Assembly: GCF_000519205.1 (NCBI RefSeq)
Contig: NZ_JAFB01000009.1
Location: 213,031 to 277,030 of the forward strand
Source: Amycolatopsis taiwanensis DSM 45107
Lineage (GTDB): Bacteria > Actinomycetota > Actinomycetes > Mycobacteriales > Pseudonocardiaceae
Reading direction: 5' to 3'
Length of the DNA: 64,000 nucleotides
Shown here: positions 33,862 to 40,863 of the stretch, in pieces
How positions within the stretch are numbered: position 1 is the stretch's first letter
How the letters are laid out: the number at the start of each line of letters is the position of its first letter
Made by a program: the position numbers and the translations under genes
The notes under the pieces: model-generated
Databases searched by the model: none
What the model saw: only the letters and a program-made list of their open reading frames with translations
What the model was told of the DNA's origin: nothing

Positions 33862-33963
33862 TCTCGTCAACACGGGGAACTATGCCAGCGATCTACTCGG
33901 GGTACAACGTGACCTGTGGCATACCCCGTCCCCGTATGGAGAACCGGGTAAGCCCTGGATGAA

Positions 33964-33979
33964 ATACCCCCGGGGGTGT
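33964..33979. promoter_or_regulatory. CsoR-like box 2
   Basis: ATACCCCCGGGGGTGT, a second GC-tract palindrome in the 260 bp divergent promoter region, roughly midway between the two genes. Confidence 0.65.
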
Positions 33980-34074
33980 GTTACGTTTGAGGTCGGAGCG
34001 GCTGTTCCTCGTGCTCGCCTGAGTGCGACGCGCGACCCTCGGGGTTGTCTCCGGTGGGGTCGAGTGATCGTTAT

Positions 34075-34090
34075 ATACCCCCTAGGGTAT
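34075..34090. promoter_or_regulatory. CsoR-like box 3 overlapping the TauE start
   Basis: ATACCCCCTAGGGTAT overlaps the ATG at 34089-34091 of the permease. With no room for a ribosome-binding site the permease is probably read from a leaderless transcript, and repressor bound here would cover its promoter or start point. Confidence 0.7.
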
Positions 34091-34886
34091 GGGAGTTCTA
34101 CCGTTGTACCTGGCAGTGGTGTTCGGCGCCGTAATCGGGCTGACCTTGGGATTGCTCGGTGCGGGAGGCTCGATCCTGGCCGTGCCGGCCCTGGTTTACG
34201 GCGTTGGTCAACCCCTGCAGACAGCGATCCCGACCTCGCTCGCCGTGGTCGCGCTGTCGTCGCTGGGAGGGCTCGTCCCGCGTGGACGTCGTACCTCGGT
34301 GCAGTGGCCGGTCGCGCTGGTCTTCGGCGTGGCCGGCACCCCCGCCGCCTTCGGCGGCACGGCGCTCGGGCGCCTGTTCCCGCAACGCTGGCTGTTGCTG
34401 GCGTTCGCCGCGCTCATGGTCGTCGTCGCGGTGCGGATGTTGCGGGGCGGCGAGAACCGGGCCGGCGCCTGCCGCACCCAGGGCGGCGGCGTCAACTGGC
34501 GCACCTGCCTGCCGAAGGCGCTGGCCGCGGGCACGGTCGTCGGCCTGCTGACCGGGCTCTTCGGCGTCGGCGGTGGCTTCGTCATCGTGCCCGCCCTGAG
34601 CCTGCTGCTCGGCCTGGGCGCGCAACAGGCGGTCGCCACCTCCCTGGTGGTGGTGCTGATCAACTCGGTGGCCGGCCTGGTCGCGCACGCCAGCGCCGCC
34701 GGCGAACTCGACTTCACCGTGCTGCTGCTGTTCGCCGGTGCATCGTTGCTCGTGTCCATTGTGGCCGCTCGGCTGTCCACGACGCTGAACCCGGCGACCG
34801 TGCGGCGCTGGTTCGCCTACGTCGTTTTCGCCGTCGCGGTTTTCGTCGCCGTGGCCGCTATCGTGAACCCCGCCGCACTGGGATGA
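34089..34886 (+). CDS. TauE/SafE-family (DUF81) membrane permease
   Basis: This 265-residue protein has about eight helices with two copies of the family glycine motif: GLTLGLLGAGGSILAVPALV (~17-36) and GLLTGLFGVGGGFVIVPALS (~152-171). TauE/SafE permeases move sulphite, sulphoacetate, thiosulphate-like anions or, in some CsoR/CstR clusters, species linked to sulphur or copper stress. Promoter control by CsoR-like boxes fits the CstR/CsoR-TauE association known in other bacteria. No rhodanese or persulphide dioxygenase is present nearby. Substrate remains unproven. Confidence 0.88.
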   Translation: MGVLPLYLAVVFGAVIGLTLGLLGAGGSILAVPALVYGVGQPLQTAIPTSLAVVALSSLGGLVPRGRRTSVQWPVALVFGVAGTPAAFGGTALGRLFPQRWLLLAFAALMVVVAVRMLRGGENRAGACRTQGGGVNWRTCLPKALAAGTVVGLLTGLFGVGGGFVIVPALSLLLGLGAQQAVATSLVVVLINSVAGLVAHASAAGELDFTVLLLFAGASLLVSIVAARLSTTLNPATVRRWFAYVVFAVAVFVAVAAIVNPAALG

Positions 34887-34943
34887 CGCCGGGTACCAGG
34901 ATTAGTGTGCCAATAAGAAACGGATCGGTTTAAGAGGTGAATC

Positions 34944-35117
34944 ATGTGTCGTCGAGTGCAGTGCCGGACGTGCGGAAAACCGACCTACGTGGGCTGCGGC
35001 CGGCACGTGGAGCAGGTGCTTGCGGACGTGCCGAAGGACCAGCGCTGCGCCTGCACCCCGGCCGAGAAGAGCGGCCGCGGCTGGGGCTTCTTCCACAAAC
35101 TGTTCGGCCGCGGCTGA
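34944..35117 (+). CDS. Small cysteine-rich zinc-ribbon-like protein (57 residues)
   Basis: ATG 34944 follows AGAGGTGA (34933-34940) and the frame ends at a TGA at 35115-35117. It contains CRTCGKPTYVGCGRHVEQ, giving a C-x2-C...C-x-C-type arrangement with seven Cys in all if C2 and the CAC pair (residues 35 and 37) are counted, and His21. The C-terminus is basic and aromatic (GWGFFHKLFGRG). Small proteins of this form recur in actinobacteria; the Cys pairs suggest zinc binding. The function is unknown. It is easily missed because it is under 60 residues. Confidence 0.75.
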   Translation: MCRRVQCRTCGKPTYVGCGRHVEQVLADVPKDQRCACTPAEKSGRGWGFFHKLFGRG

Positions 35118-35233
35118 TTGACCTGCCCCGGCGCCAGCTGTCAGTCGCAATCTGGCTCGTGCGTAACCGGAACTCGTCGACGCGTCGCTGAAACCGGCAC
35201 ACCGTACCGCTGCGGGTATGGCACGGTGAAGAA

Positions 35234-36001
35234 ATGGATGATGGACGAGTTCGCGTGACTTTCGCGGGAGCCGGAGACGCGTTCGGCAGTGGCGGCCGGT
35301 TGCAGGCCTGCGTGCATATCGAGCGTGTCTCGGGGCCGCCGGTACTGCTCGACTGCGGGGCGACCTCGATGACCGCGTTGAAACGGCTGCAAATCGAGCC
35401 GAACGAACTCGCCGCGGTGTTCGTCTCGCATTTGCACGGCGATCATTTCGGCGGGCTGCCGTTCCTCATCCTGGACGGCCAGTTCCGGCGCCGGACCCAG
35501 CCGCTCGTGGTCGCCGGGCCGGTTGGCCTGCGGGCGCGGCTGGCCGAGGCGATGGAGGTGTGCTACCCCGGTTCTTCCACGGTGCGCCGGAAGTTCGAGG
35601 TCGAGGTGGTCGAGTTGCAGCCAGGTGAACCGGCGTCGGTCGCCGGGATCGGTGTTTCCGCCTGGGAAGTCGACCATGCCAGCGGAGCACCGCCGCTGGC
35701 GCTCCGGCTCGACGTGGACGACGTTGGCATCGCCTACACCGGCGATACCGCGTGGACCGACGCCATTGTGCGGGCCAGCGCCGGCGCTGGGTTGCTCATC
35801 GCCGAGTGCTATTACCTGGACAAGGAAATCCCGTACCACCTCAACCACCGCACCTTGCTCGCGCACCGCGACGACCTCGACTGTGCCCGCGTGATCCTCA
35901 CGCACATGTCCGCCGACATGCTGTCCCACCTGGACGAGGCCGCCTTCGAAGCCGCGCACGACGGTCTGACCGTCGAACTAAAGGCTCACCGACGCTCGTG
36001 A
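35234..36001 (+). CDS. Metallo-beta-lactamase-fold hydrolase (RNase Z-like group)
   Basis: This 255-residue protein has the zinc-site motif SHLHGDHFGGLPF (~61-73), an upstream LLDCGATSM strand, the metal-bridging Asp in YTGDTAWTD (~167-175) and a final His in VILTHMSADM (~218-227). The arrangement resembles the RNase Z/ElaC and phosphorylcholine esterase-like MBL subgroup; it lacks the exosite arm of true RNase Z. Its 3' end overlaps the convergent SMR gene by 24 bp. Substrate unknown. Confidence 0.88.
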   Translation: MDDGRVRVTFAGAGDAFGSGGRLQACVHIERVSGPPVLLDCGATSMTALKRLQIEPNELAAVFVSHLHGDHFGGLPFLILDGQFRRRTQPLVVAGPVGLRARLAEAMEVCYPGSSTVRRKFEVEVVELQPGEPASVAGIGVSAWEVDHASGAPPLALRLDVDDVGIAYTGDTAWTDAIVRASAGAGLLIAECYYLDKEIPYHLNHRTLLAHRDDLDCARVILTHMSADMLSHLDEAAFEAAHDGLTVELKAHRRS

Positions 36002-36394
36002 ATCGGGCGAGTTCTCGAGCCTCTTCTTGGCTGCGAATTTCGGGCTGTCCGCGAGCTTCAGCCAGACCACACCGGCGATGATGACGGCCAGCCAGCCGGC
36101 CCGGGCCGGGGTGAGCGGTTCGTCGAAGAAGACACTGCCGAAGATTGCGGCGCCGACCGACCCGATTCCTGCCCATACGGCGTAGCCGATGCCGACGTCG
36201 ATCCTTTTCAGCGCGACGCTGAGGAAGTAGAGCGTCAGCAGGAAGAACACGAGGGCGGAGATCGACCAGCCCGGGACGGTGAAGCCTTCGCTGCCTCCGA
36301 CGCTCAGCGCATAGCCTATTTCCATTGCGCCGGCCAGAAGCAGTACGAGCCAGGCGCGGGCGTTGTTCCGGTTTTCGCTTGCTGCCGTAGTCAT
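35978..36394 (-). CDS. Small multidrug resistance (SMR) protein, long subunit
   Basis: This 138-residue protein has four helices and the SMR active-site Glu in GAMEIGYALSVGG (~20-32, helix 1). The loop-helix 3 part is YAVWAGIGSVGAAIFG and helix 4 is WLAVIIAGVVWLKLA. An additional ~20-residue charged tail makes it longer than the usual 105-110. It is second in a two-gene SMR operon (53 bp after the first) with its own site AAAGGACTC. Paired SMR proteins such as EbrAB, YkkCD or YvdRS work as heterodimers with opposite orientations, exporting cationic drugs or guanidinium-like compounds. Confidence 0.9.
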   Translation of the reverse strand: MTTAASENRNNARAWLVLLLAGAMEIGYALSVGGSEGFTVPGWSISALVFFLLTLYFLSVALKRIDVGIGYAVWAGIGSVGAAIFGSVFFDEPLTPARAGWLAVIIAGVVWLKLADSPKFAAKKRLENSPDSRASVSL

Positions 36395-36448
36395 ATCTTG
36401 AGTCCTTTCACACGGAGACGAAGTACGCGGGGTGGTCTCGGTCGGCTG

Positions 36449-36769
36449 TCATGCCGCGCCGCTGAGCTGTAGTCCCACGACGCCGCCGACGACAATGAGG
36501 ATGCCGAGCGCCCGTTGCCAGGTCAGCCGCTGCCCGAACAGCAGCGCGCCGAGGACGGCGATCCCGACGCCGGCGATCGATACCCAGATCGCGTATCCGA
36601 CGCCGACATCGAAGGTCAGGAGTGCGAGGCTGAGGAAGAAGGTGCCGATTCCGCCGGTGACGAGAGTCGCGATGGTCCACCACAGGCGGGTGAAGCCCTT
36701 GGCGTTGTTCGCCGAGATCGCGAGCGTGATCTCGAAAATCGTCGCGATACCCAGATAGAGCCAGCTCAT
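36449..36769 (-). CDS. Small multidrug resistance (SMR) protein, short subunit
   Basis: This 106-residue SMR protein has four helices with the conserved Glu in IATIFEITLAISA (~8-20). GYAIWVSIAGVGIAVLGALLF (split across helix 3) and the helix-4 GG7-type dimer motif (GILIVVGGVVGLQ) are standard. It leads the two-gene operon with a GGAGATGAC ribosome site. Its promoter carries a palindrome matching that upstream of the marR gene, so the MarR protein likely represses the pair and is relieved by the exported compound. Confidence 0.9.
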   Translation of the reverse strand: MSWLYLGIATIFEITLAISANNAKGFTRLWWTIATLVTGGIGTFFLSLALLTFDVGVGYAIWVSIAGVGIAVLGALLFGQRLTWQRALGILIVVGGVVGLQLSGAA

Positions 36770-36837
36770 GTCATCTCCTTTGTCTTTTGTGGGGCAGTGC
36801 GTTGGCGGGGTACGTCGGGTGAATATTGGTTAGAGCT

Positions 36838-36853
36838 TGCATGTACATACATA
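36838..36853. promoter_or_regulatory. MarR-type operator upstream of the SMR pair
   Basis: TTGCATGTACATACAT is an imperfect version of the perfect palindrome at 37431-37450 (shared core GCATGTACAT). It lies ~70 bp upstream of the first SMR start and just after the marR stop. Confidence 0.6.
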
Positions 36854-36898
36854 TATTTCGCCGGAACTCGGCCCCCTGTTGTGTCGTAGTGATCTTCT

Positions 36899-37378
36899 CT
36901 ACTTGATGAGCCCGCCGATGGCGCCGAAAGCTCGGCCCAGCTCTTGCTGGTCGAGCTGGGGGTCGCGCTTCGCTGCGCCCTCGAGGAGTTCCTGAATCTT
37001 GGCCTGGTGTGGCTCGCCGGCTTCGCTCAGGAGCGCCTCGCCACGCTCTGCGATGACCGCATAAATCCCGCGGCCATCGTCCGGGCACGTATCGCGGTAC
37101 GTCAGCCCTTTGTCCTCGAGCCGGCTCAGGAGGCGGGTCACCGAACTCTGGTTCAAGCCGACCTGCTGGGCGAGGTCGTTGACGCGCAACTCCTTGTCCG
37201 GAGTCCTGCTCAGGAGAACCAGGGCCCGGTACTCCGTGAGACCGATGCCATAGGTTGTGGTGAGCCACTTGTTGAGGCCGGCATCTACCGCTGAGACGAA
37301 GGCGGCCACCTGGGACCAGCTTCGGCTGAGGTCGCGGAGCGGCTTGTCCCCCTTCGCGCCAGCAGTTTTCTTGTACAT
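36899..37378 (-). CDS. MarR-family regulator of the SMR exporter pair
   Basis: The 159-residue regulator starts at ATG 37378 behind TTAGGATT. The winged-HTH lies at ~55-115: YRALVLLSRTPDKELRVNDL, LNQSSVTRLLSRLEDKGL and the wing RDTCPDDGRGIYAVI. Dimerisation helices flank it. An upstream in-frame start at 37444 would sit within its operator. It transcribes towards the SMR genes, 129 bp away, and carries a perfect palindromic operator at 37431-37450 with a related copy before the SMR pair. Confidence 0.9.
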   Translation of the reverse strand: MYKKTAGAKGDKPLRDLSRSWSQVAAFVSAVDAGLNKWLTTTYGIGLTEYRALVLLSRTPDKELRVNDLAQQVGLNQSSVTRLLSRLEDKGLTYRDTCPDDGRGIYAVIAERGEALLSEAGEPHQAKIQELLEGAAKRDPQLDQQELGRAFGAIGGLIK

Positions 37379-37430
37379 ACAGCTAATCCTAAGGTTGCGA
37401 CCGGCCTTGCGACGTACGTGCAACCATAGC

Positions 37431-37450
37431 TGATGCATGTACATGCATCA
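37431..37450. promoter_or_regulatory. Perfect 20 bp palindrome upstream of marR
   Basis: TGATGCATGTACATGCATCA is fully self-complementary over 20 bp, 52 bp upstream of the marR start. This is a standard size and symmetry for a MarR dimer and implies autorepression. Confidence 0.75.
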
Positions 37451-37518
37451 AGTAGCTGCCAAGGCCTGGTCGCCAGCAGGATCCGGCCAGGCAGTCGTCG
37501 ACAACGAGAAGCGCGGGG

Positions 37519-38661
37519 TCAGGCGGCGGGGTGGAGCAGGACCTTGGTCCAGCCGTCCTCCCGGCGGTCGAACTTGTCGTAGCCTTCCACGGCCTGGTCG
37601 AGGCCGAGTTCGTGGGAAACGAGGAACGCCGGGTTCGCCCGGCCGGCGATGATGAGGTCGCGCAGGTGCCGGTTGTAGCGTTTCACCGGGCATTGGCCAG
37701 TGCCCATGTGCTGGCCCTTGCTGAAGAAGGTGCCATATTCGAAGGCGATCCGGCCGCGCTGGGCCTGCTCGGTCGCGGCGCCGGGGTCCTGCGGCAGGTA
37801 CACGCCGACGACGCCGATCCCGCCGGTAGAACGCACGGATTCGACCAGGTTGTCCAGTACCAGTTCCGGGTGTTCCTGGCCGGCCGAGTCGTGGGCCTGG
37901 TAACCGACGGCTTCCACCCCGCAGTCGGCGCCCTGCCCGCTGGTCGCGTCGAGGATTTGCTGGGCCGGGTCGGCTTGGGCGAGGTCGACGGGGTGGGCGC
38001 CGATCTTCTCGGCCAGCGCGAGCCGGTCGCGTTCCTTGTCGACCACGAACACTTCGGCGGCCCCGCGGATGATCGCGCTGTGCGCGGCCAGCAGCCCGAC
38101 CGGACCGGCGCCGAACACCGCGACGCTGTCCCCGGGACGCATGCCGGCGAGTTCCGTCCCGTGCCATCCGGTCGGGAAGATGTCCGAGAGCATGGTGAAG
38201 TCGTTCTCGTGGTCCTCGCCCGGGGGCAGGTCGAGCAGGTTGAAGTCGGCGTAGGGCACGCGCAGGTATTCGGCCTGCCCGCCGTCGTAGGGGCCCATGT
38301 TGGCGTAGCCGTAGGCCGCGCCGTCCATGCCTTCGCTGGGGTTGGTGCGCAGGCAGTACGACGTCCAGCCGGCCTCGCAGTTCCGGCAGGACCCGCAGGC
38401 GATGTTGAACGGAACCGAGACCCGGCTGCCTGGCTTGATCCGGCTGACCACGTCACCGACCTCCGCCACGATGCCCATGTTCTCGTGGCCGAGGATCTTG
38501 CCCTGCTCCACCGAGGTGCGGCCTTCGTACATGTGCAGGTCCGAGCCGCAGATGTTGGTGGTGGTGATGCGCACGATCGCATCCGTCGGCTCCTGGATCG
38601 CCGGATCGGGCACCTGCTCGACGGCGACCTCGCGTGGTCCCCGGTACACCACAGCCCTCAT
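37519..38661 (-). CDS. Zinc-dependent alcohol/formaldehyde dehydrogenase (glutathione-independent type)
   Basis: The protein has 380 residues from ATG 38661 behind AAGGAGGACTC. The catalytic zinc ligands are Cys in NICGSDLHMYEG (~37), GHENMGIVAEVGD (~58) and Asp/Glu in the DIFPTGWHGTE segment; structural-zinc cysteines are in ACGSCRNCEAGWTSYC (~88-103). The NAD site is VFGAGPVGLLAAHSA. The overall form is the fdhA/Pseudomonas putida-type formaldehyde dismutase/dehydrogenase family, which oxidises formaldehyde without a thiol cofactor. Transcribed alone. A role in aldehyde or formaldehyde detoxification is inferred. Confidence 0.92.
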   Translation of the reverse strand: MRAVVYRGPREVAVEQVPDPAIQEPTDAIVRITTTNICGSDLHMYEGRTSVEQGKILGHENMGIVAEVGDVVSRIKPGSRVSVPFNIACGSCRNCEAGWTSYCLRTNPSEGMDGAAYGYANMGPYDGGQAEYLRVPYADFNLLDLPPGEDHENDFTMLSDIFPTGWHGTELAGMRPGDSVAVFGAGPVGLLAAHSAIIRGAAEVFVVDKERDRLALAEKIGAHPVDLAQADPAQQILDATSGQGADCGVEAVGYQAHDSAGQEHPELVLDNLVESVRSTGGIGVVGVYLPQDPGAATEQAQRGRIAFEYGTFFSKGQHMGTGQCPVKRYNRHLRDLIIAGRANPAFLVSHELGLDQAVEGYDKFDRREDGWTKVLLHPAA

Positions 38662-38879
38662 GAGTCCTCCTTGCCGTCCCTGGTCCCCGCGGCCTACCCG
38701 TTCAGCCGATGCGGAAACGTCCCGAGGGGCCCGCCACGAGAGATTTCCCAGGCCCGGAACCGGGTAGCCACCGTTGTGAGGTCCAGCGCACCGGCTGCGT
38801 ACCCGTCTTGCGCACGGACAACACGCTCCTCCCGGAGCGCCACCCAGGACGGAGCCACCGCGGACGGAAAGGAGGCGCC

Positions 38880-39212
38880 ATGTCCGAGCACGGACTCCCC
38901 TTGCCCGACTTCGACCAACTCTCGATTGGTGTGCTGCAGCACCGCATCCGTTCCCTCGACGAGAGCCAGCTGCGCACTCTCGTCGAGCATGAACGCGCGC
39001 ACGGCGGACGGGCACCGGTCCTGCAACTCCTCGAAGCCCGCCTTGATCAGCTGCGTCAGGGTGCGGAACCCGCGCCGGGGGACCCACGGGCGGCACCGCC
39101 CGTGAGCGGCACCCCGGGTGGTTCCCCGGTCAGTGAATCGACCGCGGCCCCCGGCGGGACACCGCTGCGCCACGGCGTCCACGAGCAGACGCCGGGACGC
39201 GGCCGCCCCTGA
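38880..39212 (+). CDS. Small actinobacterial DUF8129-like protein
   Basis: The 110-residue protein starts at ATG 38880 behind AAGGAGGCGCC. Residues 6-62 hold a compact helical domain: PLPDFDQLSIGVLQHRIRSL, then TLVEHERAHGGRAPVLQLLE. Many actinobacterial small proteins share this LPLPDYD...LxHRIRSLD...LLxYExAHxxRxxVxxxLExR arrangement; I recall it as DUF8129 or a close relative. The C-terminal half is Gly/Pro-rich and disordered. No known function. It stands alone next to the repeat arrays. Confidence 0.75.
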   Translation: MSEHGLPLPDFDQLSIGVLQHRIRSLDESQLRTLVEHERAHGGRAPVLQLLEARLDQLRQGAEPAPGDPRAAPPVSGTPGGSPVSESTAAPGGTPLRHGVHEQTPGRGRP

Positions 39213-39370
39213 TCGCTCCGGCACTCCCAGCGTCAGCCGGGAACGAGCGGGACCAGCAGCGTCGCGACGTAGCAGGCGGGCCATGAACTGGACACCGCAG
39301 GTCATGCCGGGCAGCCGGGTTGGCCAGCCGCCGACGGCACCGACGGTCAGGCTCACCACCCCGTTCCCGT

Positions 39371-39546
39371 CGTGCGTGTCCCCCATTCCTGTCGTGCGTG
39401 TCCCCCGTTCCCGTCGCGCGAGTTCCACGTTCCCGTCGTGGGAGTTCCATATTCCGGTCTACCGCAATGTGGAACACGCGCGACGCGAAGGTGGGACTCG
39501 CGCGACGCGAAGGTGGGACTCGCGCTACGGGAAGGTGGGACTCGCG
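39371..39546. repeat. Mirrored array of eight 22 bp units (array 2)
   Basis: Four direct units start at 39371, 39393, 39415 and 39437 (CGTGCGTGTCCCCCATTCCT type to CGTGGGAGTTCCATATTCC type). Four inverted units start at 39459, 39481, 39503 and 39525, of which the second and third are identical (CGACGCGAAGGTGGGACTCG then CG). The orientation switches at 39458/39459. Unit length, core (GCGAGTYCCAC) and mirrored design equal array 1. A partial ninth unit precedes it at 39354-39370. Confidence 0.9.
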
Positions 39547-39625
39547 CCGCAGCCTGCTGGCGCTCAACCATAGCCTCGGCGTGAGTGTCCTCAGTGGACA
39601 GTTTGTCGGCGAGGGGGCGCGAATC

Positions 39626-39655
39626 GTGCTGCGCCGGGAGCGCCCGGCGCAGCAC
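39626..39655. terminator. 13 bp perfect hairpin between the two repeat arrays
   Basis: GTGCTGCGCCGGG (39626-39638) and CCCGGCGCAGCAC (39643-39655) form a perfect stem with an AGCG loop. It overlaps the first bases of the tandem repeat that follows and may terminate either the rightward small gene or the leftward VOC gene. Confidence 0.6.
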
Positions 39656-39783
39656 GCGGCCTTTATATGAGGAGCACGCGGCCTTTATATGAGGAGCACG
39701 CGGCCTTTATATGAGGAGCACGCGGCCTTTATATGAGGAGCACGCGGCCTTTATGTGAGGAGCACGTGGCCTTTATGTGAGGC
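39652..39783. repeat. Six tandem 22 bp repeats ending inside the VOC gene
   Basis: Units start every 22 bp at 39652, 39674, 39696, 39718, 39740 and 39762. The core CGGCCTTTATATGAGGA is identical in the first four; the last two have TTTATGTGAGG and the final one CGTGG. The TTA at 39773-39775 inside the last unit is the stop codon (TAA) of the leftward VOC gene. It is unrelated in sequence to the mirrored arrays but has the same period. Confidence 0.92.
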
Positions 39784-40183
39784 TGGGGTAGCCCTCGTAG
39801 CGGGCGGTGAGCGCTTCCAGGTGGTGACCGGCCGGATCGTCGAAGTAGACGCCCCGTCCGCCGTGGTTGGTGTTGATCTCGCCCGGCCTGCGCATCTGGG
39901 GGTCGGCCCAGTATGTGACACCCCGCGCTCGGAGACGTTCCATGATTCCGTCGAACGTGTCGTCGTTGACCAGGAAAGCGTAGTGCTGGCCGGGGAAATC
40001 GATCGGCGGTGCGGCGAAGTCGAGCACCCGGCCGTCCGTCAGGCGCACCTCGACGAAGAACCCGGCCTCCCGCGGCTCATCGGGCAACCCGAAGATTTCG
40101 GTGAAGAACCGTGCGGACTCGTGCTTGTCCCGGGCGGCGATGATCGTGTGGTCAAAACGCACATCCACCTGTGGATGCTGCAT
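39773..40183 (-). CDS. VOC/glyoxalase-family protein
   Basis: The protein has 136 residues from ATG 40183 behind GGAAGGAG. Two beta-alpha-beta-beta-beta modules are visible: DHTIIAARDKHESARFFTEI (~10-29) and a second ending YFDDPAGHHLEALTARY (~111-127), with His/Glu metal-ligand candidates at both. It resembles bleomycin-resistance/dioxygenase-fold proteins of unknown substrate. Its stop codon and last codons come from the first unit of the adjacent tandem repeat, which suggests the array grew into the 3' end of the gene. Confidence 0.88.
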   Translation of the reverse strand: MQHPQVDVRFDHTIIAARDKHESARFFTEIFGLPDEPREAGFFVEVRLTDGRVLDFAAPPIDFPGQHYAFLVNDDTFDGIMERLRARGVTYWADPQMRRPGEINTNHGGRGVYFDDPAGHHLEALTARYEGYPSLT

Positions 40184-40356
40184 GTGAAAACTCCTTCCTC
40201 CGTGGACTTTCGATCTCGTGCCGTCACGGAGGAGGGCGGGCCCCGGGCCCGCCACGCGATCAAGTAGCCGCCGGAAACCCTTCTCGCTCAGGCCTTCTGG
40301 CCAACCCGGCAGTCACGCCGCCGATGTTATCAGGCATCTGCGGGCACCCATCAGGT

Positions 40357-40704
40357 TCACCGGGCGAGCTGGAGCGCGAGTGTCGCCGCGGCCGGTGCGA
40401 GGTAGAGCACGGGGAACACGGTGGTGTTGTACGAGTGTGCCCGGATGGTGGTCGCTACCGCGCCGAGGAAGTAGAGGATCAGCCCGACGGCCGCCGCGAC
40501 GCCGATGGCCGGGACGAAGAACCCGGCGAGTAGGCCCAACGCGCCCGCCGATTTGGCCATGGCCAGCCAGTTCCACCACGACCTCGGCACCCCGTACTGC
40601 TCGAGGGGCTCGACGACGAACTGCTGCTTGGTGAACAGTGAGTAGCCCGAGAATCCGATCCACAGGGCCGCGACGATGCCGACGATGTAGTAGGCGGTGT
40701 TCAT
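40357..40704 (-). CDS. DoxX-like four-helix membrane protein
   Basis: The protein has 115 residues from ATG 40704. Four hydrophobic segments: ~3-22, 45-65, 68-88 and 94-113. LGLLAGFFVPAIGVAAAVGL with the upstream WLAMAKSAGALG fits the DoxX_2 family, small membrane proteins often tied to redox stress. The longer frame from 40776 adds only polar residues without a ribosome site. It stands between two leftward genes with gaps of about 160 bp each, apparently monocistronic. Confidence 0.82.
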   Translation of the reverse strand: MNTAYYIVGIVAALWIGFSGYSLFTKQQFVVEPLEQYGVPRSWWNWLAMAKSAGALGLLAGFFVPAIGVAAAVGLILYFLGAVATTIRAHSYNTTVFPVLYLAPAAATLALQLAR

Positions 40705-40863
40705 CTGAAACCAGTGTCCCTTCAACGGTTTTTCGTGTTCACCTCCCTGACACCCCGGATCGCGGGAACGTGACAAGCCCGCACGAGATTTTTGAAAAGA
40801 GGCGGCCAGAATGGTGATCAGGACGCCGTGATCACCACCCCAGGCCGCCTCTCCCGCGGCCGG

